From: Paludibacteraceae bacterium
GTDB taxonomy: Bacteria; Bacteroidota; Bacteroidia; Bacteroidales; Paludibacteraceae
Direction of reading: 5' to 3'
DNA: 58,454 nucleotides
NCBI GenBank assembly: GCA_017962085.1
Contig: JAGCWA010000007.1
Span: forward strand, 1 to 58,454
Part shown: positions 10,401 to 18,696 of the stretch, piece after piece
Layout of the letters: each line of letters opens with the position of its first letter
How positions within the stretch are numbered: position 1 is the stretch's first letter
Made by a program: the position numbers and the translations under genes
Notes under the pieces: generated by a model
Database searches by the model: none
The model's input: only the letters and a program-made list of their open reading frames with translations
What the model was told of the DNA's origin: nothing

Positions 10401-13400
10401 AGGCTGAAGAAACAATAATCACATGGGATGACGTCGCTCGTTCCTGAACCGTCGACAAGACTCATCACGTTACCGCTTGCTGCGATGGAACCAGACATGA
10501 AGAACTGGGTGAATTGGGTTTCTGACAGAGAGAATCCTTTTATGTTGTATCCTTTCAGCAAAGCTTTGTCACCCTTCTTTTCCAGGATAATTTGGTCCGA
10601 AGGCGTGAGGACTTTCCATGTCAGTCCGTTGTTCAAAGAATATTGGAGGTCGGGGATACTGCTGCTTGTGTTTTTGATTCCGAAGTAAGAACTATCCTCT
10701 TCAGCGGTGAAGGTGAGGTAGTTCAGGCTCAAGTTCGTCTTCGTCCACCCCTCAGGTATCTTATCCACACCATACTTTTCGGGCAGTTTTTCCGGACAAA
10801 TGAAGGTGCCGGTCGGGGCGACACCCTCAACCCAAGAGCCGGTGTTTTCCGTCCAGCTGGAGAAGTCCACTGTGATGGAGGATAGGCTGTCGCACCCGTA
10901 GAACATCGTCTCATAGCATCCAGTGACCAACTTCGTGGCATAAAGGGCAGGCGCTTGGGTCAAGCTGAAGCAGCCATAGAACATGGAGGCGTAGCAATAG
11001 TCCGCCAGATTTTGGGCAGGGAGCTTCGGCGCTTGGGTCAGGCTGACGCATCCCTTGAACATTTGCGAGTAGCAGGATTCGGCCAAGGTGGTGGCGGGGA
11101 GCTCAGGCGCCTGGGTCAGGCTGGCGCAATCTTCGAACATGGATTCGTAGCATGAGGTCTTCATGGAATTGGCGGCCAATTCAGGCGCTTGTGTCAGGCC
11201 GGCGCAACCTTTAAACATTCCTCGGTAACATCCCAACGTCATCTTGGTGGCAGGCAGTTCAGGCGCTTGGGTCAAACTGGTACAACCCTCGAACATGGAT
11301 TCGTAACAATAGCTGGTTATTTCCGTGGCGGGTAGCTTCGGCGCTTGGGTCAGGTTAGTACAGCCCTTGAACATCTCTTTATAGCAATATTCCGCCAATG
11401 TGGTGGATGGAAGTGCGGGCGCTTGCGTCAGGCTGGCGCAATCCATGAACAATCGGAGGAAACAAAACTTGTTCGGAATATTTTTCTCCTTGAGAGTACT
11501 ATCGATCAGGCTCATCACCTCACCGTCCGCGGCGATGGAGCCGGCCATGAAGAACTGGGTGTAGTTCCCCTCTTTTTTGGAAAATCCATTCAGGTTGTAT
11601 CCTCTCAGCAGGGCCTTGTCTCCCTTCTTCGCCAAGATGACCGTATCATTAGAGAGAAGGGTGGTCCATGTCTCTCCGTCGTCCAAGGAGTATTGGATAT
11701 TAGGGTTATTGCTTCCCTGGTTCACGATTCCGAAAAAGGAGCTGTCCGATTCGGCGGTGAAGGAGAGGAATTTTTCCTTCACGTGTATTTCCCCCTTGCG
11801 TTCGATCCGCCATCCCTCAGGTATTCTGTTTGTGTCATACTCCTCAGGCAGCTCTATCGGACAGATGAAGGTACCTGTCGGGGCGACATCCTCCATCCAA
11901 TTTGAGGTTCCACGTTCCGACCAATCGGTGAAATACACCTCGACATGGGATAGGTTCGAGCAACCCTTGAACATATTCGCATAGCAATCGTTAACCAATT
12001 GAGTGGCGGGCAGAACTGGCGATTGGGTCAGGCCGGAACAGTCATTGAACATTTTTGTATAGCAATAAGTAGACAGTTGCGTGGCGGGGAGTTCAGGCGC
12101 CTCTGTCAGGCTGGAACATCCGCTGAACATCTCATAGTAACACCCGATAGCCAGTTGTGTGGCAGGGAGTGCTGGCGCCGCTGTCAGGCTGGAACATCCA
12201 CTGAACATTCCACTGTAACAATCAGAGGTCAACGTGGTGGCGGGGAGATTCGGTGCCTGCGTCAGGGAGGTACAGCCCATAAACATTTCTACATAGCAAT
12301 ATTCCGCCAATTGGGTGGCAGGAAGTGCGGGCGCTTGCGTCAGGCGGGAGCATTTCGTGAACATTCCCGCATAGCAATATTCCGCCAATTGGGAGGCAGG
12401 AAGTGCGGGCGCTTGCGTCAGGCTATCGCAGTTGGCGAACATGTTTCTGTAGCATCCCTTAGCCAATTGGGTGGCGGGGAGTGACGAGGCCTCTTTCATG
12501 CCGTAGCACCATCTGAACATCTCCTCGTAGCAATACTCGGCCAATTGGGTGGCGGGCAGTTTAGGCATTTGCGCGAGGGTGGCGCAGTTGGCGAACATTT
12601 GGTAGCAGCACCTTTCAGCCAGTTTTGTGGCAAGTATTCTCTGCACCTCTGTCAAGTCGTAGCAACCGGTGAACATTTTGTAGTAGCACTCCACATCCAA
12701 TTCTGTGGCAGGCAGTAGCGGTGTCTGTTTCAGGGAGGAGCAATCCTCGAACATGCATGCGTAGCATTTTTCAGCCAACGTCATGGCGGGGAGTGCGGGC
12801 GCCTGGATCAAGCTGCCGCATCCCTTGAACATGTTTTCGTAGCAATGCTCCACCATTGTGGTGGCGGGCAGGGCCGGCGCTTTGGTCAGCTTCGCGCAAT
12901 TGGAGAACATATCGGTACAACAATAGCTTGCCAATTGGGTGGCGGGCAGTGCGGGCACCTCCGTGAGATTGGTACAATTATTGAACATCTCTTGGTAGCA
13001 CTCATCGACCAATTGGGTGGCGGGCAGTGCGGGAGCCTCCGTCAGGCTGGTGCAACCGCTAAACATCCCCCTGTAACATCCTTTGTCCAGCTGCGTGGCG
13101 GGAAGTGCAGACGCTTGGGTGAGTTTGGTGCAACCACTAAACATTCCAGCGTAACATTCTGCGAACATCTGGGTGGCAGGCAAAGCGGGGGCCTCTGTCA
13201 GGCTGGTGCAATTGCTGAACATCTCACCGTAACAGCCAGTAGACAGCATGGTGGCGGGCAAGGCAGGCGCCTCTGTCAGCTTGGCGCAACCGCTAAACAT
13301 CCCTTTGTAAGATTCCACGTCCAGTCGCGTGGCGGGGAGCGCGGGGGCCTCTGTCAGGCTGGTGCAACCACCAAACATATCCATGTAACACTCGATAGCC

Positions 13401-14311
13401 AGTTGGGTGGCGGGAAGTACAGGCGCTTGGGTGAGTTTGGCACAGCCATTAAACATTCCAGTGTAACAATAATCGAACATTTGGGTAGCGGGCAATTCCG
13501 GCGCTTTTGTCAGGTTGGAGCAGCCACTAAACATTCCTGAATAACATTCTTTAGTCAGTTGAGTGGCAGGAAGTGCGGGCGCTTGGGTGAGTTTGGAGCA
13601 ACCCCAAAACATTCCAGTGTAACATTTCTCGGACAATTGGGTGACGGGAAGTTCAGGGGCTTCTGTCAGGCTGGAACACTGGTAGAACATGGAATAATAG
13701 CAACTCTCCGCCAGCGTAGTGGCAGGAAGTGCGGGCGCCTCTTCCAGACTGGAGCATAGACTAAACATTGATGCGTAGCAAGCATTGGCGAGTCGGGTGG
13801 CAGGAAGCGCGGGTGCATTTTTCATGTAGACGCAATGATCGAACATCTCCTTATAACAGCTTGCGGTCAGTGTGGTGGCAGGAAGTTCTGGAGCACTTGT
13901 CATTCTACCACAGTTCTTGAACAAGCGGTAGAAGCAATAGTCGTTCGGGATGGTCTTGCTCTCCCCCTTGCCGTCGATCAGACTCATCACGTTTCCGCTC
14001 ACGGCGATGAAACCAGTCATGGTGAAATAGGAGTAGGTGTCTATGTCTAAGGAAAATCCATCCGGGTTGACTCCTTTCAATAGGGCCTTGTCTCCCTGTT
14101 CTTCCAGCTTAACCGAGGTATTATTCGCGAGGGGAATCCATGTCTCTCCGTTGTCCAGGGAATACTGGAGGTCGGGGGCGTTTCCTTCTTCGCTTTTTAT
14201 TCCGAAGGTGGAATTAGCGGTTTCAGAGGTGAAAACCAAGTAGTTGGCTGCGAAAGTAGCCGTGCAATACGCACACAATAGTATAAAAAGTAGCGTAAAT
14301 TTTTTATTCAT
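7496..14311 (-). CDS. giant BspA/DUF285-like repeat protein, five modules (2271 aa)
   Basis: The start is placed at the ATG at 14311 because it gives the signal peptide MNKKFTLLFILLCAYCTATF just before ANYLVFTSE. The frame continues 41 codons upstream, but that extension is not signal-like. Five modules share the layout of the neighbouring paralogues. I count about 25, 7, 7, 3 and 9 repeats of the 26-residue unit, 51 in all. Nearly every repeat carries two cysteines eight residues apart (CYxxMFxGC), so the protein has roughly 100 cysteines. The end carries a T9SS-type sorting tail (LFVRGAEGLVEVYNLNGQLL ... VVKTEAKSVKVIL). It is probably a surface solenoid or adhesin. The run of 25 nearly uniform 78-bp units in the first module suggests expansion by unequal recombination. 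The repeats match DUF285 in rhythm but are a Pro/Ala-rich variant, so the family name is approximate. Confidence 0.85.
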   Translation of the reverse strand: MNKKFTLLFILLCAYCTATFAANYLVFTSETANSTFGIKSEEGNAPDLQYSLDNGETWIPLANNTSVKLEEQGDKALLKGVNPDGFSLDIDTYSYFTMTGFIAVSGNVMSLIDGKGESKTIPNDYCFYRLFKNCGRMTSAPELPATTLTASCYKEMFDHCVYMKNAPALPATRLANACYASMFSLCSSLEEAPALPATTLAESCYYSMFYQCSSLTEAPELPVTQLSEKCYTGMFWGCSKLTQAPALPATQLTKECYSGMFSGCSNLTKAPELPATQMFDYCYTGMFNGCAKLTQAPVLPATQLAIECYMDMFGGCTSLTEAPALPATRLDVESYKGMFSGCAKLTEAPALPATMLSTGCYGEMFSNCTSLTEAPALPATQMFAECYAGMFSGCTKLTQASALPATQLDKGCYRGMFSGCTSLTEAPALPATQLVDECYQEMFNNCTNLTEVPALPATQLASYCCTDMFSNCAKLTKAPALPATTMVEHCYENMFKGCGSLIQAPALPAMTLAEKCYACMFEDCSSLKQTPLLPATELDVECYYKMFTGCYDLTEVQRILATKLAERCCYQMFANCATLAQMPKLPATQLAEYCYEEMFRWCYGMKEASSLPATQLAKGCYRNMFANCDSLTQAPALPASQLAEYCYAGMFTKCSRLTQAPALPATQLAEYCYVEMFMGCTSLTQAPNLPATTLTSDCYSGMFSGCSSLTAAPALPATQLAIGCYYEMFSGCSSLTEAPELPATQLSTYCYTKMFNDCSGLTQSPVLPATQLVNDCYANMFKGCSNLSHVEVYFTDWSERGTSNWMEDVAPTGTFICPIELPEEYDTNRIPEGWRIERKGEIHVKEKFLSFTAESDSSFFGIVNQGSNNPNIQYSLDDGETWTTLLSNDTVILAKKGDKALLRGYNLNGFSKKEGNYTQFFMAGSIAADGEVMSLIDSTLKEKNIPNKFCFLRLFMDCASLTQAPALPSTTLAEYCYKEMFKGCTNLTQAPKLPATEITSYCYESMFEGCTSLTQAPELPATKMTLGCYRGMFKGCAGLTQAPELAANSMKTSCYESMFEDCASLTQAPELPATTLAESCYSQMFKGCVSLTQAPKLPAQNLADYCYASMFYGCFSLTQAPALYATKLVTGCYETMFYGCDSLSSITVDFSSWTENTGSWVEGVAPTGTFICPEKLPEKYGVDKIPEGWTKTNLSLNYLTFTAEEDSSYFGIKNTSSSIPDLQYSLNNGLTWKVLTPSDQIILEKKGDKALLKGYNIKGFSLSETQFTQFFMSGSIAASGNVMSLVDGSGTSDVIPCDYCFFSLFKGCSCLTQAPELPATELTAYCYGHMFENDYSLTQAPVLPATQLAEGCYSYMFSSCYGLTQAPELPAMELAEYCYGRMFEGAYGLTQAPELPATKLIQWCYKGMFGSCIGLTQAPELPATIMAEHCYQAMFNLCSNLTQAPELPATQLADYCYESMFVGCTDLTQAPELPATQLALKCYESMFSGCQRLSSISVGFNSWSESTQSWVADVAPSGTFICPNKLKEEYGTSKIPQGWSIVYMDADYLTFTAMEDNSSFGIVNVSNNPNIQYSLDGGNTWTDLKADEPVILEHIGDYALLKGDNSTDGFSKSEEAYSHFTMTGEIMASGDVMTLLDSEGKTTVMPQNGSHCFTKLFEGCASLLQAPRLPATSLAKGCYAGMFKGCTSLTQAPELPATKLADDCYKAMFEGCTNLVHAPALYASHLANGCYEAMFNGCSSLFYIKVNFKDWSESTQTWVKDVAPTGTFSCLEVLPEEYGEDRIPVGWTIASKKGYLTFTAMEDSSSFSIVHVNNSPDIQYSLDDGLTWKKLVPAEFVILKQTGDFALLRGENSTNGFSRSSDSYSFFSMTGKIAASGSVMSLVDNEGGITMIARNGSHCFENLFKECTSLTQAPELPAMTLTDFCYKSMFEGCTSLTQAPKLPAAILTIQCYEGMFKNCTKLTQAPELPALSLADACYRYMFMNCSGLTQAPQLPATLLSSGECYCSMFEGCTSLTQAPKLPATKLAYCCYKYLFKDCISLTQAPELPATSLYDYCYCNMFNGCTSLTQAPELLATTLNDGCYSNMFNGCTSLTQAPELPAMTLTAYCYADMFNGCTSLTKAPNLPATQLAMDCYSGMFQDCESLSEISVSFSTWDCTSDWVVDVAPTGTFTCPKKLAEIYDGSHIPEGWKIVYSDGGNGLENLSSSNFTIWNEGHTLFVRGAEGLVEVYNLNGQLLRAAQGKSGETIRFVLPAEGVFVVKTEAKSVKVIL

Positions 14312-14593
14312 AAGCATCCATTTTTTATGTAACCACATTAAGAGGGCTTCCCTGCGACATATTCTATGCCTCACGTAAAAACACCTCCCATTATATACCC
14401 TAAATTTCCTCAAATGTAGTAAATATAATCGCAAATTATACTATTTTTTAAATAAAAATGATAATTCGGCGAACAAACTATGAAACGTTAGTTCGCCGAG
14501 GTCAATTTTGAATTATGAATTTGGATATTTACGATTTACGGGGAAACATCCATGTATGCGCATCACCCCCCGCTAAAGTCTAAAGCCTAAAAT
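14312..14593. other. gap between BspA-like genes holding one diverged 26-bp element
   Basis: No gene is seen. The part next to 14311 is the upstream region of the giant gene. A diverged plus-strand copy of the 26-bp element lies at 14482-14507 (gaaacgttagttcgccgag...). A short AT-rich ttacgattt string follows at about 14525-14545. Confidence 0.6.
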
Positions 14594-15919
14594 CTATAAT
14601 CTAATCAATCGATTCATCGAACCATTCTTAACAACATACGTTCCCCCCGCAGGCATGATGAACTGTATGGTTTCACCGCTCTTCCCCTCTGCGGCACGCA
14701 ACAGCTGTCCGTTGAGGCCATAGATCTCGACGAGGCCCTCAGCGCCACGCACGAAGAGGGTGCGCCCTTCGGTCCAGATGGTGCAGTCGGTTGATGCGAT
14801 GTTTTCCGTGCCCGTCCCATCATTAGGTTTCATGTTCCAACCCTCAGGGATTTTATCCTTGCCATATATCTCTTTCAGGGTTGACGGACAGATGAAGGTG
14901 CCGGTCGGGGCGACGCTGTCCACCCATGATTGGGAACCACCCCACTGGGTGAAGCCCACCGTGATTTGGGAAAGGTTGGAGCATTTGGCGAACAGCTCCT
15001 TGTAGCAGTCTTGGGCCAGCTCCGTAGCAGGAAGTTGGGGCGATTTCTCCAGGCTGGTGCACCTTTTGAACATACCCCTATAGCACTCCTTTTTCAATTT
15101 CGTAGCGGGGAGTTCAGGGGCTTTTTTCAGGCTGGTACAACCTGTGAACATCTCACAATAGCAGTTGATGGCCAGCTCCGTGGCAGGGAGGTCGGGCGCT
15201 TCCTCTAGGCTGGTGCAACCGATGAACATCTGCACGTAACAAAAATCCCTCAAAACCGTAGCGGGAAGCTTAGGCGCCTTCGTCAGGCTGGAGCATCCGT
15301 CGAACAATCCTCCGTAGCAGCCATTAGCCATCTCAGTAGCCGGCAGTTCGGGAGCTTCCTTCAGGCTAGTACACCGCCAGAACATTCCGTCGTAACACAT
15401 CATCTCCATCTCCATGGCGGGCAGCTCCGGCGCCCTCGTGAGGTTGGAGCAATCGATGAAAATAGACTTATAGCAGGCCATCTTAAGTTTCGTGGCGGGC
15501 AACTCCGGCGCCTGGGTCAGACTGGAGCAACCACTGAATAGTTCGAAAAAACAATGTGGGCAAGGAATCTCCTCGCTTTCCCCCACCCCGTCGATCAGGC
15601 TCATCACGCTTCCGCTGGCGGCGATGGAACCGGTCATGGTGAAATGGGTATAGTTGTTTTCGTCGCTGGAGAATCCATCCGGATTGTTACCCCTCAGAAG
15701 GGCCTTGGCGCCCTGCTCCAGCGGAATCATTTCACCTTCCGGGAGGGTATTCCATGTTCCTCCGTCGTCCAAGGAATACTGGACGTCCACACTATTGTCC
15801 TCATTTACAATGCCGAAGGAAGAACTGTCCGCCTCGGCGGTGAAGGTGAGGTAATTGACCGCGGAAGCAAAAGTATAGGCGCATAGCAACGCAACCAACG
15901 ATGTTAGTCTCTTGATCAT
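14594..15919 (-). CDS. BspA/DUF285-like repeat protein, single module (441 aa)
   Basis: Smallest paralogue of this minus-strand group. The signal peptide is MIKRLTSLVALLCAYTFASA. One YLTFTAEADSSSFGI module is followed by about seven 26-residue repeats, then VAPTGTFICP and IPEGW. The final roughly 75 residues (TEGRTLFVRGAEGLVEIYGL and onward) form a T9SS-type sorting tail that ends in a diverged RLIRL. Its N-terminus is closest to that of the 47900 gene, 32 kb away on the other strand (MIK(R/K)LT, then VALLCA), which points to dispersal of family members rather than only local tandem duplication. Probably surface exposed; ligand unknown. Confidence 0.85.
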   Translation of the reverse strand: MIKRLTSLVALLCAYTFASAVNYLTFTAEADSSSFGIVNEDNSVDVQYSLDDGGTWNTLPEGEMIPLEQGAKALLRGNNPDGFSSDENNYTHFTMTGSIAASGSVMSLIDGVGESEEIPCPHCFFELFSGCSSLTQAPELPATKLKMACYKSIFIDCSNLTRAPELPAMEMEMMCYDGMFWRCTSLKEAPELPATEMANGCYGGLFDGCSSLTKAPKLPATVLRDFCYVQMFIGCTSLEEAPDLPATELAINCYCEMFTGCTSLKKAPELPATKLKKECYRGMFKRCTSLEKSPQLPATELAQDCYKELFAKCSNLSQITVGFTQWGGSQSWVDSVAPTGTFICPSTLKEIYGKDKIPEGWNMKPNDGTGTENIASTDCTIWTEGRTLFVRGAEGLVEIYGLNGQLLRAAEGKSGETIQFIMPAGGTYVVKNGSMNRLIRL

Positions 15920-16032
15920 AAGCCCTTTATTGTATTATGTTGTTATTAGAATATTTGCCTCAAAATCTATCCGAAGGGGAAAGTGTAATATTGTCGGTTT
16001 TCTATAATCTCCCAAAAGTAGTAATTTTTTTA

Positions 16033-16060
16033 TTGGATTAAAACAGATTTTTTATCTTTG
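16033..16060 (+). promoter_or_regulatory. Bacteroidales-type promoter for the 16168 gene
   Basis: TATCTTTG at 16053-16060 fits the TAnnTTTG -7 consensus. A TTGG at 16034-16037 sits at a suitable -33 distance. Transcription would start near 16066, leaving a 5' leader of about 100 bases before the ATG at 16168. Confidence 0.6.
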
Positions 16061-16167
16061 TAAAAGACCATCCCTAGAGGACCGACATCCGTAAGGAGCA
16101 AACGTCACCTCCAAGGCGCATGTGCTTAATCGTCAGATGACTGGATTCGTTGGATAATTACAGACTC

Positions 16168-16770
16168 ATGGAGAAAAAGATATTGCTTTTACTGCTCATG
16201 GTTGGCTTCCTCGCCGCATGCTCGGACTTGCGAAGGAAGAGCCAAGAAACGTTTCCCGACTGGGATGCGCAGAGAGTGGATGATGGCTATCCCGTACTGA
16301 GGCCAGACCCTGATGACCCTGAATTCATGGACCCTGACTTCGCGGACTCAGACTTTGGAGACCCTGATTTCAAAGACCCAGACTTTGCGGATTCTTACTT
16401 CTGGGATGATGACGAAGAGGAGGATGATGGCGAAGAGAGTGGTGACGACATAGTTTATCTCAGGGTTGAGAGGAAGGCCCATTTCCCTGGTGGAATACAA
16501 AATCTAAAGTTGTACCTCGACGAGAGTCTAGAATACCCCGAAAAGGCCCTCGATGAAGGTATCAGAGGCAGGGTTTTCGTACGATTCATTGTAAGAAGGA
16601 ATGGTTCCATCGACGACCCTAAGGTGCTAAGAAGCATTGACCCTTTATTGGACAGGGAGGCCATCAGGGTGGTGGAGAATATGCCGGACTGGATTCCCGC
16701 CAGAGTCCATGGGAAGGCCGTTTCTTCCTATTTTACTGTGCCTGTAACTTTCAATCTGAGTGGAAATTGA
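16168..16770 (+). CDS. lipoprotein with acidic DPDF repeats and TonB C-terminal-like domain
   Basis: The start is ATG 16168, not the upstream in-frame TTG at 16150, because it gives a clean lipoprotein signal (MEKKILLLLLMVGFLAAC). A strongly acidic stretch follows at about residues 45-95, with repeated DPDF/DSDF words and then DDDEEEDDGEESGDD. The C-terminal roughly 90 residues (FPGGIQNLKLYL, YPEKALDEGI, FIVRRNGSIDDPKV, DREAIRVVENMPDW) form a TonB_C-like fold. Classical TonB has an N-terminal transmembrane anchor to meet ExbBD; this protein has a lipid anchor instead and no ExbBD genes are near. It may bind an outer-membrane partner without energising it. First of three tandem paralogues; separate genes with gaps of about 80-120 bp. 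Confidence 0.8.
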   Translation: MEKKILLLLLMVGFLAACSDLRRKSQETFPDWDAQRVDDGYPVLRPDPDDPEFMDPDFADSDFGDPDFKDPDFADSYFWDDDEEEDDGEESGDDIVYLRVERKAHFPGGIQNLKLYLDESLEYPEKALDEGIRGRVFVRFIVRRNGSIDDPKVLRSIDPLLDREAIRVVENMPDWIPARVHGKAVSSYFTVPVTFNLSGN

Positions 16771-16847
16771 GGTGAAAAGGAGAACACCGATGCGCAGTGA
16801 AAATTTATAAAAAGAGTGAGTGAAAAATTATAAAAAGAGTGGATGTT

Positions 16848-17345
16848 ATGAAGAAGAAACTATTGTCATTATTGCTCATGACCGGACCGTTTGTCGCAGG
16901 ATCAGCGGCGGAAGAGGCGGCAGCGGTCCCTGTTACGAACGAAATCAAGGCAACCGAAGATCTTTCATCAGGGAGGGACGAAGTCCCGGTGTGTATAGTC
17001 GAAAAGAAGGCTCAGTTCCCAGGTGGGACGAAGAAGTTGATAGAATATCTCCGTAATAACCTGAAATATCCAAAGGGGGCTGTAGACGTAGGCGTCGAGG
17101 GAACAGTTTTGGTAAGTTTCGTCGTGAGGAAGGATGGTTCCATCGACGATGTGAAGGCGGTGAGAAGCGTTGATCCTCTACTGGACGAGGAGGCGATCAG
17201 GGTGGTGAAGAGCATGCCTAAGTGGGTTCCCGCCCAATTGAACGGGAAAGATGTGAGTTCGCAATTCCGCCTTCCAATCGCTTTTAAACTAAACATACCG
17301 GCGAACCCAGCGAACGAAGAGGCCAATAAGGATCAAGCCAAGTAA
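16848..17345 (+). CDS. exported protein with TonB C-terminal-like domain (165 aa)
   Basis: The start is ATG 16848; an in-frame GTG lies three codons upstream. The signal peptide MKKKLLSLLLMTGPFVAGSA is predicted to be cleaved near SAA, so the mature protein is periplasmic and not lipidated. The mature part has a short linker, then the TonB_C-like domain: FPGGTKKLIEYLRNNLKYP, VEGTVLVSFVVRKDGSIDDV, LDEEAIRVVKSMPKWVPAQL. The C-terminus is rich in Asn, Ala and Lys. It is a paralogue of the 16168 and 17465 proteins; their conserved central words match closely. It lacks a transmembrane anchor, so a standard TonB role is unlikely. Confidence 0.8.
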   Translation: MKKKLLSLLLMTGPFVAGSAAEEAAAVPVTNEIKATEDLSSGRDEVPVCIVEKKAQFPGGTKKLIEYLRNNLKYPKGAVDVGVEGTVLVSFVVRKDGSIDDVKAVRSVDPLLDEEAIRVVKSMPKWVPAQLNGKDVSSQFRLPIAFKLNIPANPANEEANKDQAK

Positions 17346-17464
17346 GTGCGTTATTGCTTCCATTGCATGTCCATGCGGTTGGATGTGCGAGGGGGAGCGA
17401 AAGACAATGACGAATGCATTGACATCGCAGGGACGGAATTTATAAAAAATAAAAAAGTAATATC

Positions 17465-17971
17465 ATGAAGAAGAATTTATTGCTTTTATTATTTATGGCT
17501 AGTTCCATTGCCTTGGGGTTCGCCGCGAACCTCAAGGGGAAAGCAGGTACTATCCAGAGAGAGGCCGTAAAGGTTCAGCCGGAAAAAAAGGTTCGGCCGG
17601 TTGTTGAACCGGTCAATCAGGCCGATACCGTCGCACAGACTGAGGAGAGTGACGACGAAATCTATAAAAACGTCGAAACAATGGCGGAGTTCCCTGGTGG
17701 AATAGATAAGTTGAGGGAATATCTCCGCTCAAATCTTATATACCCTCAGAAAGCATTAGAATCAGGTATACAAGGTAGGGTTTATGTGACGTTCGTCGTG
17801 CGGAAGGATGGCTCCATCGCCGATCCGAAGGTGTCGAGAGGCGTTGATCCCATACTGGATGCGGAGGCCCTCAGGGTCGTGAGGGAGATGCCGGATTGGA
17901 AACCTGCGACAGTCAATGGAAAGGATGTTAGCTCATATTTTACGCTTCCTTTAATCTTCTCACTTATGTGA
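17465..17971 (+). CDS. exported protein with TonB C-terminal-like domain (168 aa)
   Basis: Third tandem paralogue. The signal peptide is MKKNLLLLLFMASSIALGFA. A Lys/Pro/Val linker at about residues 30-55 resembles the periplasm-spanning linkers of TonB. The domain reads FPGGIDKLREYLRSNLIYP, IQGRVYVTFVVRKDGSIADP, LDAEALRVVREMPDWKPATV, SSYFTLPLIF. As with its neighbours there is a cleavable signal but no membrane anchor, so it should be soluble in the periplasm. The gap to the preceding gene is 119 bp with no clear terminator, so co-transcription is possible. A fourth relative is at 57640. Confidence 0.8.
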   Translation: MKKNLLLLLFMASSIALGFAANLKGKAGTIQREAVKVQPEKKVRPVVEPVNQADTVAQTEESDDEIYKNVETMAEFPGGIDKLREYLRSNLIYPQKALESGIQGRVYVTFVVRKDGSIADPKVSRGVDPILDAEALRVVREMPDWKPATVNGKDVSSYFTLPLIFSLM

Positions 17972-18043
17972 CCGTGACAATTCATACATAATGCTTAGTG
18001 CCTTGCCCTAAGTAATGGGAAAGATGCCCGCACGTGTTTCTGT

Positions 18044-18442
18044 TCAGAACACTACCGCCTGCATGCGACTTATGAGCTCGTTGTATTGGGCCTGTATCTT
18101 TTCCCTCTGCTTGTCTGACATGGATGCGAGCTTTCTTTTATATTTCCGCATCATACACGGACTTAGTCCTATCTCTTTCGCGAACGCTGTCGCATTGATG
18201 AAAGGGAATTTTTCGAAGAAACCGGACAGGTCATAGACATACTCCAATTCATACGATCCGTTGGCGTACCATTTGGGGAATTCCCCCATATTCTCTTTGT
18301 AGTATTCCGCCTGTTCTTCCAGGACATCCACAAAATCAGTCTTGGCTTCTTCTTCTGTTAATCCATAGCCGAAGAGACCTTTCGCCTCTTCCGTGTAGAC
18401 GGAGAACCCCCCGTCCGAGCCTCTTTCGATAATTGCTTTCAT
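18044..18442 (-). CDS. hicB: HicB-family antitoxin with C-terminal DNA-binding region
   Basis: Antitoxin of a type II HicAB system: it should bind and inhibit the HicA ribonuclease and repress the operon. The N-terminal half (MKAIIERGSDGGFSVYTEEA, GYGLTEEEAKTDFVDVLEEQ) is the degraded RNase H-like HicB fold. The C-terminal half (FPFINATAFAKEIGLSPCMM, then RKYKRKLASMSDKQREKI) looks like a helix-turn-helix, which suits the longer HicB subgroup. The gene follows hicA on the same strand with a 57-bp gap. Toxin-first order is usual for the family. Confidence 0.85.
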   Translation of the reverse strand: MKAIIERGSDGGFSVYTEEAKGLFGYGLTEEEAKTDFVDVLEEQAEYYKENMGEFPKWYANGSYELEYVYDLSGFFEKFPFINATAFAKEIGLSPCMMRKYKRKLASMSDKQREKIQAQYNELISRMQAVVF

Positions 18443-18499
18443 AACTACCTCCTTTTTTGTGCATTTTGATAGGGTTCCTCCGTTATTGAACCCTTTTTT

Positions 18500-18682
18500 T
18501 CATTTGAGACCTGCCTGTTTGAGCATCGCATCAAGCGTCCCATTCGGTATCTCTTTTGACTTATGCCTCCCGACAGGGATGAAATAGGGGAAATTTGGAT
18601 GAACGTATTTCCAATGCTTTTTCCCCTCCTTGATGGTCCATCCGTTAGCCTCTAGTAATTTATAAAATTCTGAATATTTCAT
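18500..18682 (-). CDS. hicA: HicA-family mRNA interferase toxin (60 aa)
   Basis: Small double-stranded-RNA-binding-fold toxin that cleaves mRNA. The frame is open up to 18748, but the start at 18682 (MKYSEFYKLLEANGWTIKEG) matches the family length of about 60 residues and sits just downstream of a good promoter. The longer form would place that promoter inside the gene. The catalytic histidine is in GKKHWKYVHP, and the family end HKSKEIPNGTLDAMLKQAGL is intact. The toxin therefore looks functional and its hicB partner is adjacent. Confidence 0.88.
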   Translation of the reverse strand: MKYSEFYKLLEANGWTIKEGKKHWKYVHPNFPYFIPVGRHKSKEIPNGTLDAMLKQAGLK

Positions 18683-18696
18683 ATTATCAGGCAAAA

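Noticed and set aside
7496-14311. Regular 78-bp periodicity resembling a repeat array
   Set aside because: It is coding tandem repeats (26 residues), with no constant repeat and variable spacer pattern, so it is not a CRISPR array.
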